From: Neospora caninum Liverpool | Lineage: Eukaryota; Apicomplexa; Conoidasida; Eucoccidiorida; Sarcocystidae | Direction: 5' to 3' | Length of the DNA stretch: 64,000 bases | Assembly: GCF_000208865.1 (NCBI RefSeq) | Contig: NC_018397.1 | Location: 1,426,001-1,490,000, forward strand | Shown: piece by piece, positions 13,101 to 24,747 of the stretch | How the letters are laid out: the number at the start of each line of letters is the position of its first letter | Numbering within the stretch: the stretch's first letter is position 1 | The notes under the pieces: generated by a model | The model's input: the letters and a program-made list of their open reading frames with translations, nothing else | What the model was told of the DNA's origin: nothing | Databases searched by the model: none | Position numbers and translations under genes: made by a program

Positions 13101-16100
13101 CTGTCGCGCGTCGCCCTCGGATAGGCAGCGAGCGGCTCCCCGCTGCTGCCTTCTTCACCATTCCCTGCAGAGGGAACGGAACGGCTGGGCGCGTCCCTGG
13201 AGTTCTCGACAGTCGAGCCTGCTGGTCTCGTCTCTCCCGTCTCTTTGCGAGTCTCCGACGGCGCGACAGAAGCTGACGGGGCAGCAGGTGAGGGAGACGC
13301 GCGGAGTGGACGCTGAGCGAGGCGCTCGACTTGCGAGCGGCCGGACGAGCCAAGAGCGCCGGCCTTTCGTCCCTCGTTCGACACCGGAAAAGCGTCTCGA
13401 CAAAGAACAAACACCGGACTTCCGCGCTCCGGCTCCTCTAGTGCCACACGCAGGGCGCCTAGCCATGCTGCAGCTGCGTGCAGAGACGAATCGGGCCAGG
13501 ACGGACCGCGCCCGGATGCAGAAGCGGGTAACCCACCGGGTAATGCATCCCTCGATGCCTGCGCTCTCTGCAAACACCGAGACGGTCCTACACTCTCTGG
13601 AGCTTCGTCCACGAATCTCTGCCCAGTCGTTTCTCCTGCTCTCTCACGATCCCCTGGCCGCCCGACCGCGCCTTCACGGACCCTGCGCGCGTCTTGCTTC
13701 TCGCCCGTTCTCCGGTTTTCTGCGGTCCGTTCCTCGAGAACGCCTGACGCTCTCCCCCTCGCGGAACCTCCTTTCTCCTCTTCGAGACCCCGACTGGAGG
13801 GGCGGCGAGAGGCGTCCGAGGCAAGGGAGAGAGCGGTGCCTTCCGTCTTCCGCTGGCCTTCGCTCGCCTCGTCCGCGTTGACGGAAGAGCGGGCGAGGAG
13901 CCGCGGAAGGGAAGAAACGAGCTCTGCCGACCTCCCACCAGCCGTGCATCCTGCCCCACGCAGTTTTCCCTCTTCCGCGACGACCGGCGAGGAACGAGCA
14001 GCGTGAGGGCTTCCAAGCGGCAGGTCCAGGCTGAGGACGAGAGGCGGAGGCAGGGGCGGGTGCGCAGCGACAGTCGAAAAGGGGACTGGAGCGAGAACAA
14101 GGCACAGACGCTCCCCGAAGAAGAACCGACAGTCCCGAACGAGGTAGGCCTCCGGCGGCGGCTGGGCCTGAAGACTCGGCGCAGATGGGGCCGACAAGGC
14201 AGGAGCAGAGGAGACCAGCCACGCACGGAACAGCGTTTTCTTCAGTCCCACATGCTTATCATGTCTCCTTTTTTTCTGGGGTCGGTCAGGGTCGTCCGCA
14301 CTGGCGCCACTCCGTGCGCTCGCGGGTTGTCTACTCTCGTCGGTCTCTTTTTGCCGCGACGGCTCCATCCTCCGTGTTTCCGTGTCTCCGCCCTTCGGGC
14401 CCCGCCTCTCCCGCTGCCCGAAGACGGCAGGCGCCTTCCCTATCTCTGCGTCTGCCACGTCGCCGCGCAACTGTGGAGAGGTCGAGGCCGGAAAAAGCGA
14501 GGGCGCGCGCTCTGTGTCTTGCGAGTCTGCCGACGCGTTCTGTTTCCCAGCAGCACGCATGCCGGGGACGTCTTCGTCTTCCACATCCCCCCCACTCCAA
14601 GGCAGGAGTCCTCGCTCACGAAGCGAGACGAAGATGTGGATCCAGAGATCCTTGATCGTCGCCTCGCGACTCAGAAGAAGGCCTACCTCGACTTCTTCGG
14701 ATGCGAGCACCGGCCGCCAGTTCCGCCTCTCTCTCAAAGTCGAACGCACCCGCGCGACGCCTGGCTCTGGAAGACGAGACGGAGGCAGCCTCTTTTGCGC
14801 GTCGCGCTCGCAGCAAGGTCCGACCGCCCAGGGCCCCTGTGCGGCGCCGCAGAGAGAAGAGCGATAGACACAGACTTGAGAGAAATCTCCACACGAGGAG
14901 ACAGTCCAGCGGGACACACTGGGGAGGCGAACGCGCAGGAAGAGAAGCAGGGCTGGCGAGGGAACGCCCAGGCGATGCGCAGAGGCGAGCGGCGCGTGAA
15001 GCAGCCGAGAGAGCAAAGAGGGAGTGACGCAGAAGGCCGTCTCGTGGCCTTCGTTTTGCGCTGCATGCGACCGCGCAAGGCTCCTGGCCGAACCGCCCTT
15101 GGCAGGTTGTCGGGGCCCCACACCCTGTTGAGAGCTCTCATCTGGGCGGGACGCAGGCGCCGGCGTTCGAGGAAGGAACGAAACGGGGCGAGCGGAAAGC
15201 GGCCTTTCCCCGCCTCGTTCTCCCCCCTGAGGTTCGTGTTCCTCACGCACCCGGCGCTCTGTAGCATCGCATCCCTCCTTCGTGTCGCCCAAGGCGCGAC
15301 GACTGCCCGAGAGCGCATCAGGAAGAACCTCAGCGCTTCCTTCTGCGTCCACGCGGGGCCTCGCCACTCGCAGCTTCAACCTCGGAGAGGAGGCAGACGA
15401 AAAAATCGAAGCAGAGAGCTCGGCCTCTCCGTGCCGTGGGACACTCGCCAGCAGCTGGCGACGGTCGCCCTCCAGCGATGCTGCAACAGGAGGTGACAGA
15501 GAAGACAAAGAGCAAGAAAAAGATGAAGAGGAAGATGAGGAAGAGGAGGAGGAGGAGGAAGGGGAGAAAAAAGAGAGACGGTGCGTGCGGGAGCACAAGC
15601 GAGGCGATCGGTGTGTCGATGGCGAACAAAACGCTTGAGGGTTTGAGACGGGGGATTTCGGCGGAGTCCTCGTAGCAGTCGAGTCAGGGAACAGGGTGGT
15701 TTCGTCCTCCACAGCTCCACGTTCCTGTGACAATCGACGTTTCCGCCTGCTTCTCGTGTTTCCAACTGTGTTCCCCTCCTCTTCGCGGTCCTGCCGCCCA
15801 GGACCACTTCCCACGCTTCCTTTCTCCGTCCCTGCACGCTTTGCTCCATCTTCCCTCCTCCGTCGTTCTCCCTCTGATGACCCTCGCCCTGCGCACCGCT
15901 GCGCCCCTTCTCCTTCTCTTCCTTCTCCTTCTCTTCTATCTCTTCGGTCTCCTTGTCTTCTCCGCGCTTCTTCCTCCTCGTGGTCTCCGCCTTCGTCTGC
16001 CTCTTCGGTTTCTCGCTCTGAGTGTGCCTCGGTTGCCTGGCACGGTTCGCGTCTGTGCAGTCCTCTCGCGGCGACTCTCTTTCCGCGCTCGGTCTCCTGT

Positions 16101-19100
16101 CCCTCGCCGCCTCCGATCACCCAGGTGGAGCCGTCGAACTTGGCCTTTCCCGAGGCCACGAAAGAGGCAGTCGCCGCCAGAGCCGCAGCCGCGCCCGGGC
16201 TTCCCGTCGCCGCTAGAGCGATCCAGGCGGTGAGGCCCGCGGCGGCGGCGACTCCGGCGCTTTCTCGGACGTTTTTCTGCGCTGAGAGGACAGTCATCGA
16301 CACTGCAAACAGCGTCTCCACCCACGACAGACTCCAGGAAAAAGAAGGCTTCGATGCCCGGGGAGGACAAAGAGCCGAGGGCGACGCACAGAGCCTCACA
16401 GGGGGAGAGGACGACGCAGAGCGGGGGGACGGAGATGAAGAAAGAGAAGAGAATGACGAGCATCGAGAGGGGGAGGACAGAGAAGGAGAAGAGAGGAAAG
16501 AGAGAGACGAGGGAGGAGAAGGGGAGGAAGCAGAGAGAGAAGAGGAGAGGGACGGAGAGCGAGGGGGAAGCGCCGAGAGCGGACGGGAGCCTTCCGCAGC
16601 ACAGAAGGCCGGAGACGCAAAAGGCGACGGAGTGGCAGGGCTGGAAGGCGACGGCAGGGAGGTCAGGGACGAGACAGAGAAGAGGGGAGGTGACGGCGCG
16701 TGTCTGGAAGAGGGTGAGAGGGGCGACCGCGGGAGCGAAGCTGACATCCAGGGAAAGAACGGTTCCCCACAGGGAGACGGGCCGTGTATCGGCGACGAAG
16801 GCGAGGAGAGAGACACTCGGCGGGGTTCGCCAGGTGGGCGTTTTGGAGACGCCGTGAGAGAGAGGCTCGAGAAAGAAGAGAAGGATCGACACGGGCGCAG
16901 CGCGACAAAAGGAAGAGACGACGAAGGCCAGCCATGTGGTTCTTCCGGCTCTCGCATCCACGCACCCCCTCGTCGCGTCAAACCCAACAGTGACTGGCTC
17001 GGCGCCACCGGCGAGCGTTTGCGCAGCCTCAACGGCGGCAAACTGGCGAGTCGCCCTTGGCCCTCTGAGAGGCTCGCAGACACAGAGCCGAGGCTTCTCG
17101 TCGCTGGCGCCTCTTCCCCCTCGCCGCGCGTCTCGCAGGTCTCTTCGGCTGCGTATGCGTCGCCCCAAGGCCCCCGGCCTCGCCCTGTCTCCTCCCCTCC
17201 AGCCCGTGAAGCAAAGCCGCTGGACGCCGGGCGGGCCCCGCCTCGGCTATCGAGGACCGAAAGCAGCCGCGAAACAGCGACGAGCTGAAAGCAGGCAGCG
17301 ATCCAAGAAGAGAAGGAGACGTTGGAGAAGAGAGCGACGAGCCCAGGAGACAGGAGCTTTAAGAAGCTCGCCTCGTTGAACCGCTGTCCGTCTCCGCTGT
17401 CTCCTTCCCCGCACGCCCCATCTCCTCCTGCCTCTGATGCACCGTGCGGGGGGTCCCCTTCGCCCCAGCGCCGCTCCGCCACCGCCGCTCGCCCGGCTGC
17501 GTCTCCGTCCACCCCCCCACCGACGGTTTGTCGGCTCTGCGCGGAAGAAGCGGCGACGGACGGCGCGGTCGCTGCCTGTGCATTTGCGTGCCTGTCTTCG
17601 TGCGCAGCGGATAGCTGATGGTGGTAGTGCGAGTTTTCCAGAAACAGAAAAGCAAACAGCGTCGCGAGGCCGTCCTGCTCATGTCCCTCCTCGTCTTCCT
17701 CGTCAAAGGCGTAGTCGCTGTGAACGGCTGCAGAGGACAACGCGGCTGCAGCTGAGCAGGCCCCCGCGCCCCCACGGGCCGCCACGACCGCGGCCGCCGC
17801 AGTCGCCGCCGCTGCCAGGGCTCCAGAGACACTCGCTGTGAAGGCCGCGACAAGGGACGCGAGCAACACGCCCGCTGCAGCCGCTGTGGGGTGACCCGAC
17901 CAGAGAGGTTCGAAGGCGTTCGCGACGAGAGCGGTCGCTTGCGCCGCGACCTCGGCGCCCGAACAGAGAAGCCTTTGCGGCGCAGGCGCGAGGCCGGAGG
18001 GGACACAGAGCCACCGTGTCTCGGCGTCGTGGCGGGAGTCGTCGCTGGAGCGCTGAGTGGCGTGGAGAGAGACGGCGGAGAGGAAGGACGGGGATGATGC
18101 ATCAGAAGACGGCGAGAGACGCGAGCGACAGCCAAGGAGAAACCGGGCGACTCGCTCTGCCACGAAGGCTCCGGCCTCGGAATCCGAAGAAGCCGTCTCT
18201 TCTCCCGGCGGAGAGGCAGACCCAGGGCCCCACGCACGGAGACGGTGGTCGGGCCTAAAGCGCGCGCCTGCACGCGGTCGAGACGGAACGGCCTGGCTGT
18301 CTCTTCGCGCGCCTCCAGGCCTTCGCCGGCCGCTCGGCACCCACGCCGAGCAAGGAAGGCTCGCGAGAGACAAGGCAAGGCCGCCGGTGGTGTCTCCAGC
18401 GACGCGCGTGGCGCGGCCCGAGAGTGGACGCGCCGCCTCCCCCGCACACAGAGAAGAGGACGGCGAGTGCAGCGCAGAAGAAGGGGCGAGGAGAGACAGG
18501 TCGCGGCAACTGTCTCTGGAGGGCGGCAGCGGCCAGTCGAGCACGACGGCTCGCCGAGCACGCAGACGGCCGGAAGAGACAGGTGCACACGCAGCGGAGG
18601 CATCAGGACGGGCGGACGGCGAAGCCGCGAGGGCTCTGGCCCTCCTCTCGCAGTCCTCGCTTTCTCTCGAAACGAAGCACGGCGCCGCGAGAGCGACAGG
18701 CCGCTCGAACAAAAAGTGCTGGAGCGGGCAAAGCTCGTCGGTGTCGAGCACCAGCAGGCCGGGACGCCCGGCCCTCAGGTAGCGCAGGCGGCCCGAAAGG
18801 GTGCGGTCTTCTGGAGACAGCAGGGACGCGACTATCTCGTGGAGCACGCGCGCGGAAAAGGAGGCGTCACACGAAGCAGCTGAGGTGAGGGCAGGGATCT
18901 GTGGCCGTCGTCCACTGGGAGTGGCGAGGACCAGCAGATCCGGCTCTAAGCTGTTGTCTCTATCCCGCGTCCCCCTGTCCTCCTGGAGCACGAGGCGATG
19001 GGAGCGGGAGGCGAGCGCTCGGGGAGCGAGTGGCAGGGACACGCGGCTGCGCGCCTGTCTCTGCTGGCCCGCCAGGTGAGGGGCGCCAGAGGGGAAAGGA

Positions 19101-20971
19101 CCAGGTCCAACCGGCGCGTTCACTTTCGCGCTCCTACCGCTTCCCCTTTTCTCCATGCATGCGCAGACGCTCTCTCGTGGACAAGTGAGAACGTCTCTGT
19201 CTCCGTTGCTGCGCAGAAGCTTCTCCGCGTCCGTGTCCAGTTCCAGGCCTTCTCTGCTCTCCACTCCTTTTTCTCTGGCCGGAAAAGGCGAACAGGCACC
19301 AGAAGGCGAAGCACTCGGGTTCTGCGTGGGATCCTCCGGCGGCAAGGAGTCGCGACGGCAACCGGTGTCACCGTCTCTTTTAGGCTGCGGGGGTTGCGAA
19401 AACGGAGACGCGACGAAGCAGGGAAGAGACGCGTCGAGAGCGTCTACATCTTCAAGCGCTCTGCGAGGCAAAGGCGGAAGGGGAAGAAGGAGGTCAACGG
19501 AGCCGACGCGAACCACGCATACTGACCTGGGTTCTCTCGCAAAGCTCTGAAGGAGATTCGGAGAAAACGAGGAAGAAAAAGAACCAGGAAGGAAGGCGTC
19601 ACCTCGTCCACGTGCGCCTGCGGTCCTCCTACCCCCAGAAGCGTTCAAGACGTAGAGACGCTTCCAGTTGATGAACAGCAAATCTCGTGTGGACGCGTCG
19701 TCCTCTTGGGCGCGGGAAGCCGCTGTTCTCGCCCATTTCCACAGGCGGGCGTCGACATCCCCACAACAGAGCTCCTCTTGCGGCACGTCGGTACGGCCTT
19801 CGTCCCTGTCTGGCCAGCAATCTCGCCCTGCCCCGGCTTTCCGCGTTTTTTCATCAACTCCTCGCGCGCCATGCCTCGGAGACTGTCTTCTGCGCCGAGT
19901 CCGCGGACTCTCTAGCGCTCCACGAAAGTCGCACAGAGGCTCCTCGGCGTCATCCGACAAGAGAACGCAGCTGGAGGCAGGCACAGCGGAATCGTGCGTC
20001 GAAACCAAAGAGACGGCCGTCGGGCGACAGCTCGTCGGACGGAGGTCAGCACCATTCGCCAGAGTGGGGTAGCAGCTGTCGCTGCACAGATGGAGTCCTT
20101 CCCTCTCCGTCGGATGCCGAAAGGTTCGGTTCACTCTTGCGCATGAAGCGAAATGAGGCTCTTCGCGTTGGTGGAAAGCGCCGAAAGGCGGCAGACACGA
20201 GACGTGTGCACTTGCTTGAGCACACGCCGACGAGGGAGGCAGTTGTTCGCGCCACCGCGCAGCGAAGCCCTCCTGGAAGCAGCAACGCCGCCAAAGAAAC
20301 GAACAACGAGAGAGCCAGAGAAGATCACGGGCGCACAACGAGAGGGAGACGAGATCCGGAGGAGAAAGGAAGCGCCCGACCTCTGCGATAAGACACGGCG
20401 AAAGCGACTGGAAGAAAGAAGAAGAAGAGCCCGGCGGCAGAGATGAAGATAAGAGAAAAGTGGAGTGAGAGAGGAACCCTTCTTCTGACAAGGTTCGTCG
20501 CACTGAAAGAAGTCGTCGGACATGTGGGAGAGACCGGCTCTCTGAGACTGCGAGAGGCGCGGTGAGGCCAGCAGTTCGAGAGAGAGAGGAAAGGCAAGAG
20601 GAAGAAGGGCTGGGCTCCGCAGTTCCCTGGTTATCGACCGACGAGGGTGACGCGCCAGCCGCAGAGAAGAAAGACTCCATCGAATACGAGTACGGGAGTC
20701 GCTTTCCGTCTCCTCTCCTCGCCACACGAGATGGACCCGCCGCGGTGAAAGCTCTCGGCTGGCCCAAGAGCGCCAGGCACGAGACGCCGCAGCCGCCCTC
20801 AGCTTCTGCCAGGAGGGGAAAACAGGCAGCGGTGTGTGGTCCCAAGGCCTTTTGCGAGACGAGAGGCGAAAGGCGTCTCTGTGGAGGGGAAGCAGCCTGT
20901 GTTCCGTGCTTCCTCCGACAGCCGCTCGGGCCTTGTGAGTTCACCACCTCTTCTCTCGCGTCCAGCTTCAT
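10179..20971 (-). CDS. Giant F-box/WD40-repeat protein (about 3433 aa, two coding exons)
   Basis: Likely substrate receptor of an SCF-type ubiquitin ligase: F-box to bind Skp1, WD40 propeller to bind targets. Exon 1 is 20971-12962 and exon 2 is 12470-10179. The intron (donor TCG|GTAGGG, acceptor ctctgtag, phase 0) lies inside a WD40 blade and joins VILSGHKDGS to IQIIDSRRDC. The F-box is at about residues 188-232 (LSPCLIAEVGRFLSPPDLVS, then LWRRCCF). WD40 blades after the junction include GLTWLHHHPGRLVCAAS, HIFATASFDQTCKVWDLRQ, WLLCSGIDTVLRQYALPEY and RRFVTGGTEESMVRIFDVNS. A conserved-looking tail EEYIQSLRGHP follows. Between F-box and propeller lie more than 2000 residues of low-complexity sequence with a poly-Ser run and two Ala-rich hydrophobic segments. 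The start is the first ATG in frame; the frame is open to 21235 without an ATG, and a pyrimidine-rich acceptor (ttgtttcccag) with exon start 21199 is in frame, so an upstream exon is possible. Confidence 0.87.
12471..12961 (-). other. Intron interrupting a WD40 blade
   Basis: 491 bp, with donor GTAGGG at 12961 and acceptor TAG at 12471. The alternative acceptor six bases further in (CCAG) also keeps the frame and would drop Ile-Gln from the blade; the longer form fits the WD40 strand pattern better. Confidence 0.85.
15520..15585 (-). repeat. Serine-codon microsatellite
   Basis: A GAG/GAA-rich tract on the plus strand reads on the minus strand as a run of more than ten Ser codons within the F-box/WD40 coding exon. 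It is a likely length-polymorphic coding repeat. Confidence 0.85.
16125..17935 (-). other. Two Ala-rich hydrophobic segments inside the F-box/WD40 protein
   Basis: The first (about 17935-17735, residues near 1013-1080) contains AAAAGVLLASLVAAFTASVS and a long Ala/Val run. The second (about 16320-16125, residues near 1551-1615) contains AGLTAWIALAATGSPGAAAA and ends at FDGSTWVIGGG. Both are long and non-polar enough to be membrane-like, which is unusual for an F-box/WD40 protein. They could also be degenerate low-complexity expansion. Confidence 0.5.
20275..20410 (-). other. F-box motif
   Basis: It codes for FFQSLSPCLIAEVGRFLSPP, then DLVSLSLCARDLLWLS and FLWRRCC. This matches the F-box pattern: LP-like start, helix, 'D-L-[AVL]-x-[AL]' step, C/S-[RK] and a W-[RK] near the end. 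Confidence 0.72.
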
Positions 20972-23900
20972 CTCGGCCTCGTCGAAGTCCGGCAGAGAGC
21001 AGGCAAAAAGGCCCTCTGTCGTGCTTCGCTTTGGTTTTCCACGAAGAGCAGTCACGCCTTTCTGCACGGTTCTTTCGAAGGGGCTGGCCGCTTTGCGTTC
21101 AGCAGGGTGATCGGCGTCGGAAGCCTCTCTTCCCCCTGCGCAGCCTGTTGATGTGGACGGACCGGAGTGCGCTTTCTCAGGTGACCGGAGCGAGGGGCAC
21201 TGGGAAACAATTGAGAAAGGCTCTATTTGGCGCAAGCAAGGAGTTCAGCGGACGAGCCGAGGGAGCGTCGAGCCAGTTTCCCCGGAAAGGCCAGGTTCTG
21301 GAAAGAGGCGCGCGTCTCCTTCCTTGACTCCAGGAGAAAAATGAACGCGCTGGCTGTGGGGCCAAGGTCAGCGGTGTGTGTCTCTCTAAACGAGACGGAG
21401 ACTTGGAAAGCGGAAATGTCGCTGACGCATCCCTAGCCCCGCGCCGCATGTGCCGTCCTCTTTATCTGTGATCATGGGCAGCGTGCGGTGTCTTACCTCT
21501 CTGGGACACAGCAAAGGCTCAGCGAACGCTGCGCTTGCACATCCCCTAAAACGGCCGGGACAGGCGAGTGGTCATGTCAGGCTACGCCGACGGTTTCAGG
21601 CGGCAAACCTCCCGTCTCGGGAATATTTCCCCGAAAGCTAGAGGAAAGAAAGACGTCAGGGGCCGCGCGTTCGTCTCCGGGGCTTCTCGACTGTACGGAC
21701 CCCGCATTGGACGCGGCATTCAGGAACGGTCAGTGGACGAGCAGAGAGAAATCACAGGCCCAGTGAGATGCTTCAGACGCTTCGCAACCCCCAAGCGGTG
21801 AGGAACTCGTAAATGAGTGAAAACAGAACAGACACAGCCGTCCTCGCCTTGACAGGGAGAAAGCTCGCCGCTTTTCGGTCCAGAACCGCCTTCAGGACCA
21901 CGGAGCGAAGCCGAAAACGGGCGAGTCACGGAACAGCCCGCGTGGACACAGCGGAAATCGACCGTTAAAGCGCCGCTTTCCTCTTACAGACAGCAGTCTC
22001 TCTGCCTCCGTACATGCAGTAGGAGGCGGCACACATTTTGCAGCCTTCTGCTTTTGCCCAAACCAGCCGGTCTTCGGCACTCCCCGTGCCAGGTCGCTGT
22101 TCGGCTGTTGCAACGGTGTGTCGGAAGACGAGGTTCGAAGGGCCCAAAGGAACAGGCACACAGAGCAGGGCTGTTCCATTCTCGCGTCGGCAAAACCAGA
22201 GAGAAACCATCCAGTGAGAATTTGACGTGTGTTCTGAATACGAAGCGAAAAGTCGATGGCGACAGCTCTTAGCTGGATGGCCGCGTCGCCGTCGCGTTTC
22301 TGAGTGCGGACGTCACGACGTCCGTTCCGTGCGGGAGCGAACTCGAGGCCGCGTGCTCTCTTCTTGCGGAAGAGTTGTCATTCGCGCTGTCGCGCGAACA
22401 TCTGCGCCGGTTAGAGGGCCGAATGTTCGAAAAAACTAGCCAACCTTTGCGCATCAGACCGGAAGACGTTTCGCCCCCATCCCACCCCGTGCGCTCCGGT
22501 ACCAGCGCGGGAGAAAAGCCGTATCCGTCCATATCGCAACGTTGCTGTCTTCCGCGGAAACCGGTAGCACCTGTCGTCCCGCCAGATTTGCGACGCACAC
22601 AAGCCTGCAGCTTCGATCGAGTCGGCAGGTACAGTTACATTCGAAACAAACAGAGAAGACTGGCCGGGAAGCGTTTCTAAACGAACTTGCGGGGAAGGGG
22701 GGACGGTAGGAACGGAGACACCGCGTCAAACAGTCCCGCGGACACAGTCGGCTTGTTAGCACGGAATCCACATGCACATACAGCCGAGAGAACAACCACG
22801 GAATGAAAGACGCGCGGCAACGGCCTGTGCGCGCCTTTTCGTGAAGCAACAATCATTTCGGGCAGTCAGTGCAGTGCTGAATCTTTGAGGGTGGAGCCAG
22901 GCCGAAAGCCAAGGCGATTGTCACAGACTGTCGGCCTCGCCCCGACAGAAGTCGCCGAGTCCACGTTTTTACGACTCATGCACCAGGCATTACCTCCGGT
23001 CGAGAGGTGGGTTTGCAGGGGGGTCTTTTTTGAGAAGATTCCGAAACCGGTCACGAGGGCCGGCCGTCAGAACTCAAAGCCAAGTACCACGTTCCCTTCG
23101 GGCGCAAACGCGGTCTGCGATCCCTGCTTGCAGTCAGGTGTAAAAATTTGGTGCTCACTTTTACACGCCGCAGGCGGGCTCTCGGAGCTGCCTACCTCGA
23201 ATTTCTCTGCACACTCCTTCCCGGTGTCGTGAGTTAAAAAAGAGAGCGAACGCAGCTCGGCCAAAGGGGCGGCGCTGTCACACACACACAGTGGGTGCGA
23301 CGCCAAGCTTGGAATAGCCGGCGAAGGAGATCCCCTCTGTAAATGCATCTGTGCAGATGGACACGCGCTTTAGCTGTGTTCCTGCTACCTTCCACTGTCT
23401 GCTGGTTTCTATTTGGTCCCCTTGTCGCGGCTTTCTTCAGGGGGTTGATAAAAACTCTGATTTCTTGGAGATCATCGCGGTAGTTTCGTGAACCGCCTCG
23501 CCCTAGCGCAATCAAATGGCTAACGCTTGGCCCCCGCGCAGTCGTTCTTACACCCGCCACATTGCATAGTCCAGCTTTTTTGCCGCGCACACATTGTATA
23601 GCGCTCATTCGCTTCTTTCAAACCCGGCGCGGCCGCAGAGGCTCCCCGCTGCTCTGCCGCCGTCAAGCGCTCTCTCACCACCCTGGGCTCCTCGAAGCGT
23701 TTTACCCAGAAACGAAAAGGTGTGTTAGCCTCAGTTTGTGAAAGAGTTTTGCCCATCTTTGCGTCCCGCGTCAACACCGCGAGCGTGGACGAGTTGTCAG
23801 TGTCTCTTCTATGATGCAATTCCTCTTGCCTTGATGCCGTGGACCAAGAAGAAGCTACGAGGGGGAGTACCGCCTTCCCTGTGGTGACTATCGCTCTGTG

Positions 23901-24747
23901 GAGTGAAAGCACGGTTGTTGCATTCCTCGAAAGTGCCTCAGTAATTCACGATTCGAAAGGCAACGAAAAGGTGAACGCAAGCGTGCGAAACACGGCGTCA
24001 GTCAGCCTGTACCGCTTTTACATGCGAGTTGCTGGACCTGCTACATGCCGGTAAAGATTCCAGGGTACAGTTTACAGACGGTGGGGGGTGTATCGCTGGT
24101 CCCGCGTTTCAAAAGAAAGCTTGCGGAGCACCTAGATGCGCAACAGCCGCACCTGTGCCTGATTTGGATTTGTAGCCAGGTCCAACGACAGGGGCTGTGT
24201 CTCAAAACGGCGTCCGCTCGCGGAGCATCGAAAGTGCCGCGCACGTTCGAAAGAATCTGCAATCGCACTGGTGGGCCACCCGCTGTGGACCACATTTTGA
24301 CGAACACCTACCCGCGGGTGTGCGCCTACAATATACGTCCCTGCCCCAGACGGTTTTCTACGGTGTATTGACCGAATCTGCCTCGCTCCCGGATGTTTCT
24401 CTCCTTGCATTTTCCAAGGGATGGCCAAAGCTGGAACTCGGTTCCGTACGACCCAGGCTCCAAACATCTCCCTCTGAGCGCTAACGCCCAGAAAAAACAG
24501 CACTGGTCCGTAGAAAAGCTCTAGAGGTATTCCGCAGCGGTTCATTCACAGTTTCCTCACGCAGTCGCGCCGCCCTGACTCACGTAGTAATCGAGGACGT
24601 CGCCCTGAGAACACAGCCACAGCACCGAGCCGGACGCTCGACAGAGGCGAAAGTCTCTCCGCCGCAATCCGCGACTCAACGACGAAGAGTTTCGCTTCAC
24701 ACGCGCACTCACGGGTGCACAATCCACATGGACAGCTCCGACTTTGT
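20972..24747. other. Intergenic stretch between the two F-box genes
   Basis: About 3.8 kb between tandem minus-strand genes. It should hold the promoter and leader of the F-box/WD40 gene and the 3' untranslated region of the F-box gene. No domain-bearing open frame is seen. A 7-bp inverted repeat with a CRE-like core (cggacgt/acgtccg) sits at 22307-22324. Confidence 0.55.

Noticed and set aside
15282..15675. Plus-strand Glu/Lys-rich open frame
   Set aside because: It is the antisense of the poly-Ser tract in the F-box/WD40 exon; the minus strand carries the domain-bearing frame.
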